Positions 55,286 to 64,000 of a stretch of DNA of 64,000 nt are shown in pieces; the stretch's first letter is position 1, and every line of letters begins with the position of its first letter. A program made the translations under genes and the position numbers. The notes beneath the pieces are model-generated. The model had not been told where the DNA came from. It saw nothing but the letters and a program-made list of their open reading frames with translations, and ran no database searches. The DNA is from Roseiarcus sp963835885 (GTDB lineage: Bacteria > Pseudomonadota > Alphaproteobacteria > Rhizobiales > Beijerinckiaceae). The stretch is taken from NCBI GenBank assembly GCA_963835885.1, contig CAWIHF010000015.1, forward strand, positions 62,001-126,000, in the 5' to 3' direction.

Positions 55286-57141
55286 GCGGCCTCTCCGTGA
55301 ACGCCGCCGAGATAGGCCTCCTGCACCTTGGCGTTGGTCTTGATCTCGTCGGGCGTGCCCTCGACCAGCACCCGGCCTTCCTGCAGCACGGTGACTTTCT
55401 CGACCAGCTCGAACAACGAGTCCATGTCATGGTCGATGATGATCACGGTGCGCCCGCGCGCGATCGACTTGAGCAGGGCGACCGTGTCGACGCGCTCTCG
55501 TGGACTCATGCCCGCCAGCGGCTCGTCGAGCAGGAGCAGGCTCGGCAATGTCGCCAGCGCCAGCCCAATCTCGAGCCGCCGCTTCTCGCCGTAGGCAAGC
55601 TCGGACACCGGCGAATCCGGCCGCTCGGCCAGGTTGACGAGCGCCAGCGTCTCTTCGACCTGCTGGTCGAGGCCGGGAATGCTGCGCATGCTCCGGAACA
55701 GGTCGAGCTTGAACTTGCCGCGGATCTGGCCGAGCGCCGCAATCCTCAGGTTCTGCCTGACCGTCAGGCGATCGAAAAGCTGATTGATCTGATAGCTCTT
55801 GGTGAGCCCGCGCTGGCAGACATCCGTGACGGTCAGTCCGGTGATATCGCGCCCTTCGAACACGATCTTGCCGGATGTCGGGGGAACCTCGCAGGTCAGC
55901 ATCTTGAAGAAGGTGCTCTTGCCTGCCCCGTTCGGCCCGATGATGCCGCGTATTTCGCCGTGCTCGACGACGAAGTCGATGTCGCTGTTGGCCAGCAGTC
56001 CGCCATAGCGCTTGGTCAGGCCCTTCGCCTCCAGAATCGGTCCGGACGCGCCGGCAGGGCGACGACGCGCTTGAATTGTCTCGGCGGCGGCGCGCTGGGC
56101 TGGCGATGCTCTCGGCGCGGTCGTCGTCGCGCCGCGCGCCGCCGTTTTCCTGCGGCCCGCCGCCAGCCCATAGAGGTCGACGACAGCGCCCACGATACCG
56201 CGCCTCAGGAAGCAGACCAGCAAAACGAACACGATGCCGAGCACGAGCTTCCAGGAAGCGCCAAGATGCAATGTGTTCTGGAAGAAATCGCTAAGATAGA
56301 GCCATACCGTCGCGCCGACCAGCGGCCCGACCAGCGTGCCCGCGCCGCCGATAGCGGTCTGCATGACGAGCTGGCCGGATGTGTCGAACATGAAAGCATC
56401 GGGCGGCATGAAGCCCTGCATGACGCCGAGAAGACCCCCGGCGAAACCGGCATAAACCGCCGCAACCACAAAGGCGGTGAGCTTGTAGCCATGAATGTTG
56501 TGGCCGAGCGCGGAGGCGCGCAGCGGATTATCGCGCAGGGCGCTCAAGATCGCTCCCACCGGCGAGCGCACGATGCGAAGCGCGATCACCAGGCCGACGA
56601 AATACCAGAACGCCAGGAAGGCATACATCGACAAGTCGGTGTTGAAACGCAGCGTCACAAAGCCGAGGTTGAATCGGGGCGTCGGAACGCCCGGCAGGCC
56701 GTTCTCTCCGCCGGTGAAGGCCGACAGCGGATTGAACTCGGCGAAGAAGAACACTTCGGCGATCGCCACCGTGATCATGGCGAAATAGATGCCGGTGCGC
56801 CTGAGGGCGATCAAACCGACGAGATAACCGATCACACCCGCAACCACGGCGCCGATCACGATCGACGTCAACACATAGGGAAAGTCGACTTCGGTGAGCA
56901 GATAGGCGGCGAACATGCCGCCGGCGCCGTAGAATGCGGACTGACCGAACGACAGAAGGCCGGTATAGCCGAACAGCAGATCGAAGCCGAGCCCGAACAG
57001 GCCCCAAATCAGAATGCGGTTGATGGTGGTCAGGGCGAAGCCGAGATGCGGCAGCACGAAGGGCGCGGCAATCAGCCCGACGATCGTCAACGCCTCAACG
57101 ACGAAGGGACGTTTCATATTCATGGAGGAAACGCGGTTCAC
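55282..57141 (-). CDS. livM-livG: LivM-LivG fusion: branched-chain-type permease plus ATPase
   Basis: 619 residues combining two normally separate proteins. Residues 1-330 are the LivM permease (FGYTGLLSFGQSAFYGAGGM, LIALRRTGIYFAMITVAIAE, GGAGTLVGPLVGATVWLYLS). A linker rich in Ala, Arg and Thr (about 330-370) leads to LivG (370-619): GPNGAGKSTFFKMLTCEVPP, YGEKRRLEIGLALATLPSLL, LLDEPLAGMSPRERVDTVAL and IDHDMDSLFELVEKV. GTG 57141 overlaps the livH stop (GTGA); ATG 57123 is an alternative. No frame problem is visible, so the fusion looks genuine. Confidence 0.9.
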   Translation of the reverse strand: MNRVSSMNMKRPFVVEALTIVGLIAAPFVLPHLGFALTTINRILIWGLFGLGFDLLFGYTGLLSFGQSAFYGAGGMFAAYLLTEVDFPYVLTSIVIGAVVAGVIGYLVGLIALRRTGIYFAMITVAIAEVFFFAEFNPLSAFTGGENGLPGVPTPRFNLGFVTLRFNTDLSMYAFLAFWYFVGLVIALRIVRSPVGAILSALRDNPLRASALGHNIHGYKLTAFVVAAVYAGFAGGLLGVMQGFMPPDAFMFDTSGQLVMQTAIGGAGTLVGPLVGATVWLYLSDFFQNTLHLGASWKLVLGIVFVLLVCFLRRGIVGAVVDLYGLAAGRRKTAARGATTTAPRASPAQRAAAETIQARRRPAGASGPILEAKGLTKRYGGLLANSDIDFVVEHGEIRGIIGPNGAGKSTFFKMLTCEVPPTSGKIVFEGRDITGLTVTDVCQRGLTKSYQINQLFDRLTVRQNLRIAALGQIRGKFKLDLFRSMRSIPGLDQQVEETLALVNLAERPDSPVSELAYGEKRRLEIGLALATLPSLLLLDEPLAGMSPRERVDTVALLKSIARGRTVIIIDHDMDSLFELVEKVTVLQEGRVLVEGTPDEIKTNAKVQEAYLGGVHGEAA

Positions 57142-58037
57142 TCGCGGCCCGCCGCGCCGAGGAGTCCATAGGGACGAATCACCAGCACGAGCGTCATCGC
57201 CACAAAAAGCATGACATAGGCATAGCCGGGGTTGAACATCGACGTGATGCTTATGATCTCGCCGGCCAGAAGGCCGCCGAGCACCGCGCCCGGAAAGGAG
57301 CCGACGCCGCCGATGACGACGACGACAAAAGTCTGAATGAGGATCGATTCGCCGACGTTCGGCGAGATCGAGACGACCGGAGCGTTGACGATGCCGGCGA
57401 AGCCCGCGGCCATCGCGCCGATGCCGAAGACCAGCGTGAAGATCTTGTAGACATCGATCCCCAGCGAATCGACCATTACCGAATCCTCGATCCCGGCGCG
57501 CACGATCATGCCGATCCGTGTGCGGTAAAGCACGAAATAAAGCGCAAGCAGGGCGACGGTGACGATGCCAAGCAGCGCAAGCCGGTAGGTCGGATAAACC
57601 ATGAAGCCAAGCGATGTGATGCCGACCACCGGCGGCGGCACCATCTTCGACAGACTGCCGAAGAAGAAGCGCACCGCCTCGACGAACACAATGCCGAGGC
57701 CGAAGGTGACGAGAAGCTGGTCCTCATTCGGGCGGGTGTAGAAAAAGCGGATGATCAGCCGTTCCATCAGCACCCCGACCAGCATGACGAAGAGCGAGCC
57801 GGCGATAACCGCGACGATGAACGACCCGGAATGGGTATAGGCGACCCAGCCGGCGTAGCCGCCGAGCATGAACATCGCGCCGTGGGCGAGGTTGAGGACG
57901 CCGAGCGTGCCGTAGATGATCGTCAGGCCGGACGAAATCAGCGCCAGAAGCGCGCCGAGCACAAGCCCGTTGAAGCATTGCGATATGAAGTTTGCCCAGT
58001 TGACCACTCTGCCGCCGCTCGCATCGAGGCTGATCAA
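57138..58037 (-). CDS. livH: Branched-chain-type ABC transporter permease LivH
   Basis: 299 residues from TTG 58037; GTG 58007 is also possible. FNGLVLGALLALISSGLTII, LGVLNLAHGAMFMLGGYAGW, VVVVIGGVGSFPGAVLGGLL and AGEIISITSMF are the LivH signatures, with about eight membrane helices. It pairs with the LivM half of the downstream fusion, to which it is coupled by a 4-bp overlap. A 181-bp gap with a hairpin separates it from the binding-protein gene. Confidence 0.9.
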   Translation of the reverse strand: MISLDASGGRVVNWANFISQCFNGLVLGALLALISSGLTIIYGTLGVLNLAHGAMFMLGGYAGWVAYTHSGSFIVAVIAGSLFVMLVGVLMERLIIRFFYTRPNEDQLLVTFGLGIVFVEAVRFFFGSLSKMVPPPVVGITSLGFMVYPTYRLALLGIVTVALLALYFVLYRTRIGMIVRAGIEDSVMVDSLGIDVYKIFTLVFGIGAMAAGFAGIVNAPVVSISPNVGESILIQTFVVVVIGGVGSFPGAVLGGLLAGEIISITSMFNPGYAYVMLFVAMTLVLVIRPYGLLGAAGRE

Positions 58038-58175
58038 TTAGCCTACCCCGCTGTCACCATGCCCCGTTGACAGCGGAAACCGCCAGTTTTGTGAGCGTCG
58101 CATGGGCTTGGCCGGGGAAGACCCGAACTCGTCCGCTTCACGTCGAACTCGACCCGATCGCTGCGGGATATGGGC

Positions 58176-58205
58176 CCCTTCTCCACGCAGGAGCGTAGAG
58201 AAGGG
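58176..58205 (-). terminator. Hairpin between livK and livH
   Basis: CCCTTCTC (58176-58183) pairs with GAGAAGGG (58198-58205), a perfect 8-bp stem 14 bp after the livK stop. No T run. It may act as a partial terminator or RNA stabiliser, giving more binding protein than permease. Confidence 0.5.
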
Positions 58206-58218
58206 ATCGGGGTTTATG

Positions 58219-59586
58219 TCAGATGTAGGCGCCAAGGTCGCAGCCGAAAGCGTCCGGCTTTTGCATCAGCGGCTCGCCCGGCACCACTTCGAGCACTTCC
58301 CAGTAGTCCTCGTCGTTTTTCATGTCCTTCGGGGCTTTGCCTCGGACGATGATGACGGGGCGGATCAACTGATGATCCTGGGGGCGGAAACGGACGTCGC
58401 CCACCATTGACGGGAATGTCTCGCCTTTTTCATACTGCTTGATCACGTCCGGCGGGTAAAAAGTGCCCGCCTCGGAGACCATGCGTCCCCAGATCGCGAA
58501 CTGCATGTAGCTGTTCTCGGCGCCCCATTCCGGCCGGTAGTTGTACTTCTTCTGGAACGCCTCGACGAACATCTTGGCGAGCGGAAACTTGTCCTCCAGG
58601 GTCCACCAGAAGTCGGTGGCGGCGAAGACGCCCTCGGTGAGCGCCGGACCGACTTCCTTGGCGAGGAAGGGAATCTGGTAGGGGATCACCACCTTCATCT
58701 TGGGCGTCAGGCCGAATTGCTTGGCTTGCTGCACGGACAGCACGGCGTCCCGGCCCCAGTTCACGTTGATGATGAATTCGGCGCCGGAGTTGGCGATGTT
58801 TGTGAGATACTGGCTGAAGTCCTGAGTCCCGAGCGGCGAAACCTGGTTGGTCACCATTGTCCAGCCGCCCTCGGAAGTCAGGTAATCGTTCACCGACTTC
58901 GTCACCGTATGGCCGTAGGTGTAGTCCGGCGTCATGTACGCCGCCTTCCTGCCCTTGCCAAAATTCTTCACCAGGACCGGACCGATCGCGTTGGCGGCGG
59001 TCTCGCCATAGAAGCACTGGCGGAACGAATAGCGCGAGCAGTCCTTGCCGGTCGTGTCGTTTGAGCCAGAGATGGCGACGAGGTAGAGGATCTTTTCGCG
59101 CTCGGCGAACTTGTTCAACGCCACGGCGACCGCAGAAGAGGTCGAACCGGTCATGGCGATGATCTTGTCGTCGTTGATGAAGACTTGCTGTTCCTGCACC
59201 GCGTTGTTCGGCTTGGCGGCCGAGTCGGCGACGACGAGCTTCACTTGCTTGCCGAGCACGCCTTTGGTCACCTTCGGCGCGATCTGTTTGATCAGGTCAT
59301 TGCCCTCATTGAGGTGCTCGACGGCAAGCTGCATGCCCTTGAGCTCATCCTCGCCCTGGACGGCATAGGCGCCGGTGCGCGGGACCGTGGCTCCGATCGT
59401 GACCGAGTCGCCCTGTGAGCCGGCCGGCCAAGTTCCAAGCGGAGGCTTGTCATCCGCGTAGGCCTTGCCGACTTGGCCGAAAAAACCAGGTATCAGGGTT
59501 GCGCCAGCCGCGCTCGCGCCAAGCTGCAGAGCATGACGGCGCGAAACGACGCCTGCTGTTTTATTTCCGAATATGAACTCGGCCAT
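58219..59586 (-). CDS. Periplasmic substrate-binding protein of the Liv-type importer (Tat-exported)
   Basis: 455 residues from ATG 59586 (MAEFIFGNKTAGVVSRRHAL). SRRHALQLGASAAGATLIPG is a twin-arginine signal peptide, cut near YADDKPP. The type I periplasmic fold follows: VTIGATVPRTGAYAVQGEDE, GMQLAVEHLNEGNDLIKQIA, IIAMTGSTSSAVAVALNKFA, AAYMTPDYTYGHTVTKSVND. Tat export is unusual for Liv binding proteins and implies folding before transport. The ligand is unknown. Neighbouring genes for an acyl-CoA synthetase and a BKACE enzyme leave aromatic acids or carnitine-like compounds as options besides amino acids. Confidence 0.88.
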   Translation of the reverse strand: MAEFIFGNKTAGVVSRRHALQLGASAAGATLIPGFFGQVGKAYADDKPPLGTWPAGSQGDSVTIGATVPRTGAYAVQGEDELKGMQLAVEHLNEGNDLIKQIAPKVTKGVLGKQVKLVVADSAAKPNNAVQEQQVFINDDKIIAMTGSTSSAVAVALNKFAEREKILYLVAISGSNDTTGKDCSRYSFRQCFYGETAANAIGPVLVKNFGKGRKAAYMTPDYTYGHTVTKSVNDYLTSEGGWTMVTNQVSPLGTQDFSQYLTNIANSGAEFIINVNWGRDAVLSVQQAKQFGLTPKMKVVIPYQIPFLAKEVGPALTEGVFAATDFWWTLEDKFPLAKMFVEAFQKKYNYRPEWGAENSYMQFAIWGRMVSEAGTFYPPDVIKQYEKGETFPSMVGDVRFRPQDHQLIRPVIIVRGKAPKDMKNDEDYWEVLEVVPGEPLMQKPDAFGCDLGAYI

Positions 59587-59917
59587 GTTTTCCTCCCAAG
59601 GATCTTTTCGATTCCGGTCGTGACCTCGTTTGCAACTGCGTGTCCGCTGCTTCCCTCCTTTCCGCAAGTGAGGGTGCTACGCGAACCGTTTGCAACCGGA
59701 GACAACCAGGTCATCGGCCGCAACGATTAGGTCGACGGAAAACTGGCGCGTCAATGCAACTTTCGTTCGAATTACATCTGTTCTCTGATGTGGTATTTGA
59801 ATTGCAGAAGCGGCGAACCCCCCCGGTCGCCGGCCGGCGGCAGAGTTGACAATCGCGCTCTCCGCGTCCCGGCTGGCGCGGTTGCGCCGCATGCCGCGCG
59901 GTCGCTACGATCCTCCG
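59587..59917. other. Divergent promoter region between the importer and the hydrolase
   Basis: 331 bp separating livK (leftward) from the alpha/beta hydrolase (rightward). AT-rich segment ATTACATCTGTTCTCTGATGTGG region near 59770-59800. A GGAGGAAAAC-type ribosome site for livK (TTTTCCTCCC on the plus strand) lies at 59589-59598. No operator palindrome was identified. Confidence 0.45.
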
Positions 59918-60544
59918 ATGGCCGACCGCGGAATCGCCTTTCTTCTCGCGCCCGGAGCAGGCGCGCCCGCTTCGCATCCACGCATGCAGACATTTGCGCG
60001 CCTGCTCGCATCGCTCGGTCCGGTCGAGACGTTCGATTACCCTTACGCGATCGAAGGCAGGAAACGGCCGGACCCGCTAGAGACGCTGATCGTGGCGCAT
60101 CGCGCGGCTCTCGCGTCGCTGCGCGCTAAGCACGACGGCCCGGTCGCGCTTGCCGGGAAAAGCATGGGCGGGCGCGTCGGCTGCCATGTCGCGCAGGTCG
60201 AGTCCGTCGAAGCAATAATCTGCCTCGGCTATCCCCTGTGCGGCGCCAAAGACCGGTCGAAGCTCCGCGACGCGGTGCTCCTGGAGCTGAGTACGCCGGT
60301 GATGTTCGTCCAGGGGACGCGGGATCCTCTCTGCCCACTCGACCTTCTCGAGGACGTGCGAAAGCGCATGCGCGCGCCGTCCGCTCTGCACGTCGTCGAT
60401 GGCGCCGACCACTCGCTTCACGTGTCGAAGAGCTTGCTGAAAGCGCGCGGCGCGACGCAGGAGCAAGCGGACGAGGAATGGCTGAAGGCGATCGCCGCCT
60501 TCCTCGCCGGGAGCCGCGCCGCGCCCTCCGCGCCGGCGGCCTGA
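59918..60544 (+). CDS. Alpha/beta hydrolase, KANL3/Tex30-like family
   Basis: 208 residues from ATG 59918; a longer reading from 59846 is less likely. FLLAPGAGAPASHPRMQTFA is the family's oxyanion region, VALAGKSMGGRVGCHVA the nucleophile elbow (Ser in GKSMGG), and VMFVQGTRDPLCPLDLLEDV and HVVDGADHSLHVSKS hold the acid and His. Substrate unknown. A small cytoplasmic esterase or a dienelactone-hydrolase-like enzyme is expected. It is divergent from livK. Confidence 0.82.
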   Translation: MADRGIAFLLAPGAGAPASHPRMQTFARLLASLGPVETFDYPYAIEGRKRPDPLETLIVAHRAALASLRAKHDGPVALAGKSMGGRVGCHVAQVESVEAIICLGYPLCGAKDRSKLRDAVLLELSTPVMFVQGTRDPLCPLDLLEDVRKRMRAPSALHVVDGADHSLHVSKSLLKARGATQEQADEEWLKAIAAFLAGSRAAPSAPAA

Positions 60545-60730
60545 CAGCACGACTTGTCCTCGCCAGAATGACCGAGGACCGCACGTCGTGAGTCGCGGAC
60601 CCCGCCAAGCGGCGAAATCGGCCTTCCGCCGCATAACCAAAATCCGCTTGCCGCCGTCCGGAGCGCCGCTATTGGTGAGAGCCTGGATGCGGGCAAGCAA
60701 CCGCTCAGTCGAGCGCATGGAGCGAGGGTC

Positions 60731-61663
60731 ATGGCTTCGAGCAGCAAAGTCATCATCACATGCGCCGTGACGGGCGCAATCCACACGCCGTCGATGTCGC
60801 CGTACTTGCCTGTGACGGCCGAGGAGATCGCCGAGGCGGCGATCGGCGCCGCGGAAGCCGGCGCGGCGATCGTGCACTTGCACGCCCGGGACGAGCGCAC
60901 TGGCCGTCCGGATCAGAGTCCGGAAGCATTTGCGCGCTTCCTGCCGCGCATCAAGCAGGCGACCAAGGCGGTCGTGAACCTGACGACAGGCGGCGCGCCC
61001 TTCATGACCGTTCAGGAGCGGGTGAAGCCGGCGGAGGTTTTCAAGCCCGAGATCGCCTCGCTCAACATGGGCTCGATGAACTTCGGCCTCTTCCCGATGC
61101 TCAACCGGTTCAAAACCTTCAATCACGATTGGGAGGCGCAGGCGCTCGAAAATTCCCGCGACCTCGTCTTCCGCAACACGTACAAAGACATCGAGTTCGT
61201 CCTGCACACACTGAGCGACGCCGGCACGCGCTTTGAATTCGAGTGCTACGACACAGGGCATCTCTACAACCTTGCCCATTTCCTCGAGCGCGGCCTCGTC
61301 AGGCCGCCGCTGTTCATCCAGACCGTGTTCGGCATCCTCGGCGGCATCGGCCCGCATCCCGAAGACGTCATGCACATGAAGCGCACCGCCGACCGCCTGT
61401 TCGGCGCTCACTACAAATGGTCGGTGCTCGGGGCCGGCCGCAATCAGCTTCCGATCGCCGCTCAGGCCGCCGCAATGGGCGGCAACGTCCGGGTCGGGCT
61501 CGAGGATTCTTTGTGGTCGGGGCCCGGCCGGCTCGCCGGCAGCAACGCCGAGCAGGTGCGCGCCGTGCGCCAGATCATCGACGGGCTCGGCCTCTCGGTC
61601 GCAACTCCGGATGAGGCGCGGGAGATCCTCGAGCTCAAGGGCGGCGATCGAGTCGCGTTCTGA
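60731..61663 (+). CDS. BKACE family protein (3-keto-5-aminohexanoate cleavage enzyme-like)
   Basis: 310 residues. Zinc-dependent enzymes of this family cleave beta-keto acids with acetyl-CoA, giving acetoacetate plus a new acyl-CoA. KVIITCAVTGAIHTPSMSPY, AAIVHLHARDERTGRPDQSP (the HxH zinc ligands), VVNLTTGGAPFMTVQERVKP, SLNMGSMNFGLFPML and GGNVRVGLEDSLWSGPGRLA (catalytic Glu/Arg part) are conserved. Substrates differ widely within the family (lysine fermentation, carnitine breakdown via dehydrocarnitine). The Liv-type importer upstream and acyl-CoA synthetase downstream make a catabolic use plausible. Confidence 0.88.
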   Translation: MASSSKVIITCAVTGAIHTPSMSPYLPVTAEEIAEAAIGAAEAGAAIVHLHARDERTGRPDQSPEAFARFLPRIKQATKAVVNLTTGGAPFMTVQERVKPAEVFKPEIASLNMGSMNFGLFPMLNRFKTFNHDWEAQALENSRDLVFRNTYKDIEFVLHTLSDAGTRFEFECYDTGHLYNLAHFLERGLVRPPLFIQTVFGILGGIGPHPEDVMHMKRTADRLFGAHYKWSVLGAGRNQLPIAAQAAAMGGNVRVGLEDSLWSGPGRLAGSNAEQVRAVRQIIDGLGLSVATPDEAREILELKGGDRVAF

Positions 61664-61852
61664 CCCGCTGAGCGCGGTTCGGCGCATGCGCGGAGCCGGG
61701 CCCAGCGAGCATCTCCGATGGCCCGCGCCCGAGGCCAACGCCGCCTCGAGATGAGGCCGGCGCCGGCGCCAGGGTCAAGCATCAATCCGGTCGGCGACCG
61801 CCAATCCGCGCCGGCTACTCGCAGGCGCGGGATCCGGATCACTCACGGGTGG
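61664..61852. other. Convergent intergenic region
   Basis: GC-rich with partly repeated CGGCGCCGG words at 61765-61780 that can fold. No gene. Confidence 0.35.
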
Positions 61853-63680
61853 TCATGATAGGGTTCGGGCCGACGGGGTTTCCGCGTAAAGCTCCTCCAC
61901 CATGTCGGCGCGGTGCGCGAGTACGGCTCGCTGGTTGATCGAGCCCTTGTCGGTCAGCTCGCCCGTGTCGAGCGAAGGCGGATCGTCCATCAGAATGATC
62001 CGGGCGAAACGGCCGGAGCTGCCGCCCGCCGATCGGTTGAAGGCGGCGAGTAGGGCGGAGAACTTTTCCCGCACTTTCGGATGCGCGAGCGCGTTCGCTT
62101 CGCTTACGGCGCCGTCCGATCCGGCGAGCTCGCGGCAGGCGGCGAGGTTTGGCACGACGAGGGCCGCCGCATCGTCGCGGTCGTGTCCGGCTACGATCAC
62201 ATCGGTCACATAGGGCGCGAAATGGGCGACGAACTTCAGGCGCAGCGGTCCGACGCTGACCCAGGTGCCGGTCGCGAGCTTGAAGTCCTCCGTCACGCGG
62301 CCATCGAACACGAAACCGCGTTCAGGATCGCAATCGTCGACGAAGCGCAGCGCATCGCCGAGCTTGTAATAGCCCTCCTCGTCGAAGGCGGCTTCGGTCA
62401 GCTCCGGCTGGCGCCAGTAGCCCGGCGTAATGCTCGGACTCTTCAGCCGCGCCTCGAGCTTGTCGCCATTCGGCACGAGCTTCAGCTTGACGCCGGGATT
62501 GGGAATCCCGACGACGCCGGGCTTCGCAGGCGCGCTCCGTCACGCTGATCGCCGACGGACCCGTCTCGGTCGAGCCGAGCGAGGTCAGCATCGGAACCGC
62601 TTCGCCGATCGTCTCGCGGCCGAGCCGCTCCAATTCCTCGCGCACATGCGGCGGCAGCGCCGCGCCCGCGTAGACGAAGGACTGCAATTTTGCGAACAGG
62701 CTTTTCCGCAGCCCTTCGTCGGTCCTGAGATAGGGCAGCAGCATCTCAAAGCCTTTCGGCACGTTGTAATAGACGGTCGGCGACACCTCGCGCAGGTTTC
62801 GCACGGTCGCCTCGATCGCGCCCGGCAGCGGCTTGCCGTCGTCGATATAGTAGGACCCGCCGTTGGCGAGGACGAGGTTGAAATTGTTGTTGCCGCCGAA
62901 CGTGTGGCTCCAGGGCAGCCAGTCGATCAGCACCGGGGGCTCGGCGCCGTAGCTCGGGTTGAGGCTCTTCAGCATCGCCTGGTTCGAGGTCATCATCTTG
63001 TGGGTGTTGATGACGCCCTTGGGGGCGCCGGTCGATCCCGAGGTGAAAAGGAGTTTCGCAATGGTGTCGGGCCCGACTTTCGCCTGGGCGGCGTCGACTT
63101 CCGGGCCGGCGGGCTGCGCCAGGAACGCTGCGAGCGTCGTCGACGGCCGTCCGGCGGGCGGGTTGACGCCGGCGACGACTTCGACGTCCTTTGGGAGGGC
63201 GGCCTCGATCGCGGCGGCGAACGGCGCACCGTCGCCGACGAAGACAAGGCCCGGGGTGAGGATTCCGATGATCGCCTTCAGCTTGGCGAAATCCTTGGCG
63301 ACCAGCGAATAGGGGGGAGAGACCGGCGCGTAGGGCACGCCGGCGATCATTGCTCCGAGCCCGATCAGGGCGTGGTCGATGCTGTTGCCGGACAGGATGG
63401 CGACCGGGCGCTCGACGGAGAGTTTTCGGCCGATCAGGCCTTGGGCGACGCGGCGGGCCGCGTCGCCAGCTTCGGCGTAGGTCACCTTGCGCCACCCGTC
63501 TCCCTGCCTCTCGGCGAGAAAGACTCTTGTCGGGGCGAGCCTCGCCCAGTGGTCGAGCCAGTGGGTCATCGCGGCGGGATAGGACCCGAGCCGACTCATG
63601 GAGCGGACGATCATCGCCCCGTCGGAGCGGCGCTCGACGGTCACCCCAGGGGGGCCGAACGTCAGCTTCATCCGTGTCAT
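61853..63680 (-). pseudogene. AMP-forming acyl-CoA synthetase, feruloyl-CoA synthetase-like, frameshifted
   Basis: From ATG 63680 (GGAGG just upstream) the frame reads ATHWL-type N-terminus, KLLFTSGSTGAPKGVINTHK (AMP-binding P-loop), IDWLPWSHTFGGNNNFNLVL and VPMLTSLGSTETGPSAISV. At 62528 a single extra base shifts it. One frame over, AKPGVVGIPNPGVKLKLVPN, EEGYYKLGDALRFVDD, VFDGRVTEDFKLATGTWVSV and DTGELTDKGSINQRAVL run to the stop at 61853. Restored, it is about 608 residues, normal for feruloyl-CoA synthetases that activate hydroxycinnamates. Removing one T on the coding strand repairs it completely, so a sequencing error is quite possible. Confidence 0.8.
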
Positions 63681-63785
63681 CGTCTCCTCCGCCGTTGCTT
63701 TGCCGCGCTGTTGTAACCGCGCTCGCTGAGCGCGGCCATCCCGATCACCGGCCGCGTCGACAGGGGACGGTTCCGGATCCAACGC

Positions 63786-64000
63786 TCAGCCTTCCTCGAT
63801 CCCTCCGCTCACCGGGAGACCGAGGATCTTTCCGGCTTTGAGCATCGTCTTGTCCAGGCTGTAAATAGCGTCAGCTCGATGGTTTTCGGCAATTGCGAGG
63901 TGCAGCGCGTCCCCGGCGCGCAGGCCGGTCTCATAGTTGCGCAGGTAGCGTCTGGCCAAACTGTAGTCGCCGCCCGCTGGCGACAGGACGACAAAAGCGC
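63786..64000 (-). CDS. PIN-domain toxin (VapC-like), C-terminal part, runs off right edge
   Basis: The minus-strand frame is open from the window edge to a stop at 63786. It reads YSLARRYLRNYETGLRAGDA, LHLAIAENHRADAIYSLDKT and MLKAGKILGLPVSGGIEEG. AGDALHLAIA and YSLDKTMLKAG carry the third and fourth acidic residues of the PIN nuclease site. About 70 of an expected 130-140 residues are present. The antitoxin would lie upstream, outside the window. Confidence 0.8.
   Translation of the reverse strand, partial: AFVVLSPAGGDYSLARRYLRNYETGLRAGDALHLAIAENHRADAIYSLDKTMLKAGKILGLPVSGGIEEG

Noticed and set aside
55297..57171. Plus-strand open frame of 624 codons over livM-livG
   Set aside because: Antisense shadow with Gln/His/Glu-rich composition and no family motif.
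60077..61738. Minus-strand open frame of 553 codons
   Set aside because: Antisense to the hydrolase and BKACE genes, both of which have clear catalytic motifs.

Overview
The window is high-GC DNA from an alphaproteobacterium, most likely of the order Hyphomicrobiales (Rhizobiales). The reasons are gene content (Tat-exported branched-chain-type binding protein, DUF3141/Pta/FabI module, 3-keto-5-aminohexanoate cleavage family protein, paired DUF502 genes), FixK/FNR boxes, and dispersed palindromic repeats of the kind common in Bradyrhizobium, Rhodopseudomonas and Methylocystis relatives. No rRNA, tRNA or CRISPR array was seen.

Left part (1-17 kb). A partial PEP carboxylase gene (ppc) is followed by an accessory zone: a Vsr mismatch endonuclease, a racemase fragment, an AT-rich sulfotransferase gene broken into three frames, and a GIY-YIG nuclease next to a C5-cytosine methyltransferase (a probable type II restriction-modification pair). 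Housekeeping genes follow: glk, a small exported protein, ubiA and folC. Next comes a dead defence locus that I read as an ABC three-component (ABC-3C) system. Its nuclease/CTD gene is interrupted by an insertion sequence with a perfect 9-bp target duplication, and its middle-component and ATPase genes are frameshifted or truncated.

17-25 kb (minus strand) is a compact one-carbon operon. It encodes a corrinoid protein, a DUF1638 protein, a small PF13769-like protein, a MetV-like Cys-rich protein, MetF-type methylenetetrahydrofolate reductase, methyltetrahydrofolate:corrinoid methyltransferase, and an ASKHA/2Fe-2S corrinoid activase. Together these could move a methyl group from a corrinoid protein to tetrahydrofolate and oxidise it, but the enzyme that loads the corrinoid is not in the window. 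A nitrilase-type hydrolase and an FMN reductase lie upstream on the same strand.

26-49 kb looks like a low-oxygen and stress region. Three exact TTGAT-N4-ATCAA (FNR/FixK) boxes precede the DUF3141-phosphotransacetylase-FabI-DUF2252 run, a small exported Ala/Pro-rich protein with a Cys-rich repeat protein, and a Gly-rich exported protein. The same stretch holds a duplicated Cys-rich gene, two DUF502 genes, a GNAT, a DUF2254 protein, PPK2, and an HlyD-RbbA-YhhJ export operon. Relics of groEL, an IS630 transposase and a patatin-like gene lie between them.

49-64 kb holds a TetR regulator, clpB, small membrane proteins, a Liv-type ABC importer whose permease LivM and ATPase LivG are fused, an alpha/beta hydrolase, a BKACE-family enzyme, a frameshifted AMP-forming acyl-CoA synthetase resembling feruloyl-CoA synthetase, and the C-terminal part of a PIN-domain toxin at the right edge. 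Across the window about a dozen otherwise conserved genes carry single-base frame changes. This may be real decay or, for the housekeeping ones, residual sequencing indels. All assignments were made by reading the sequence; no database search was run.
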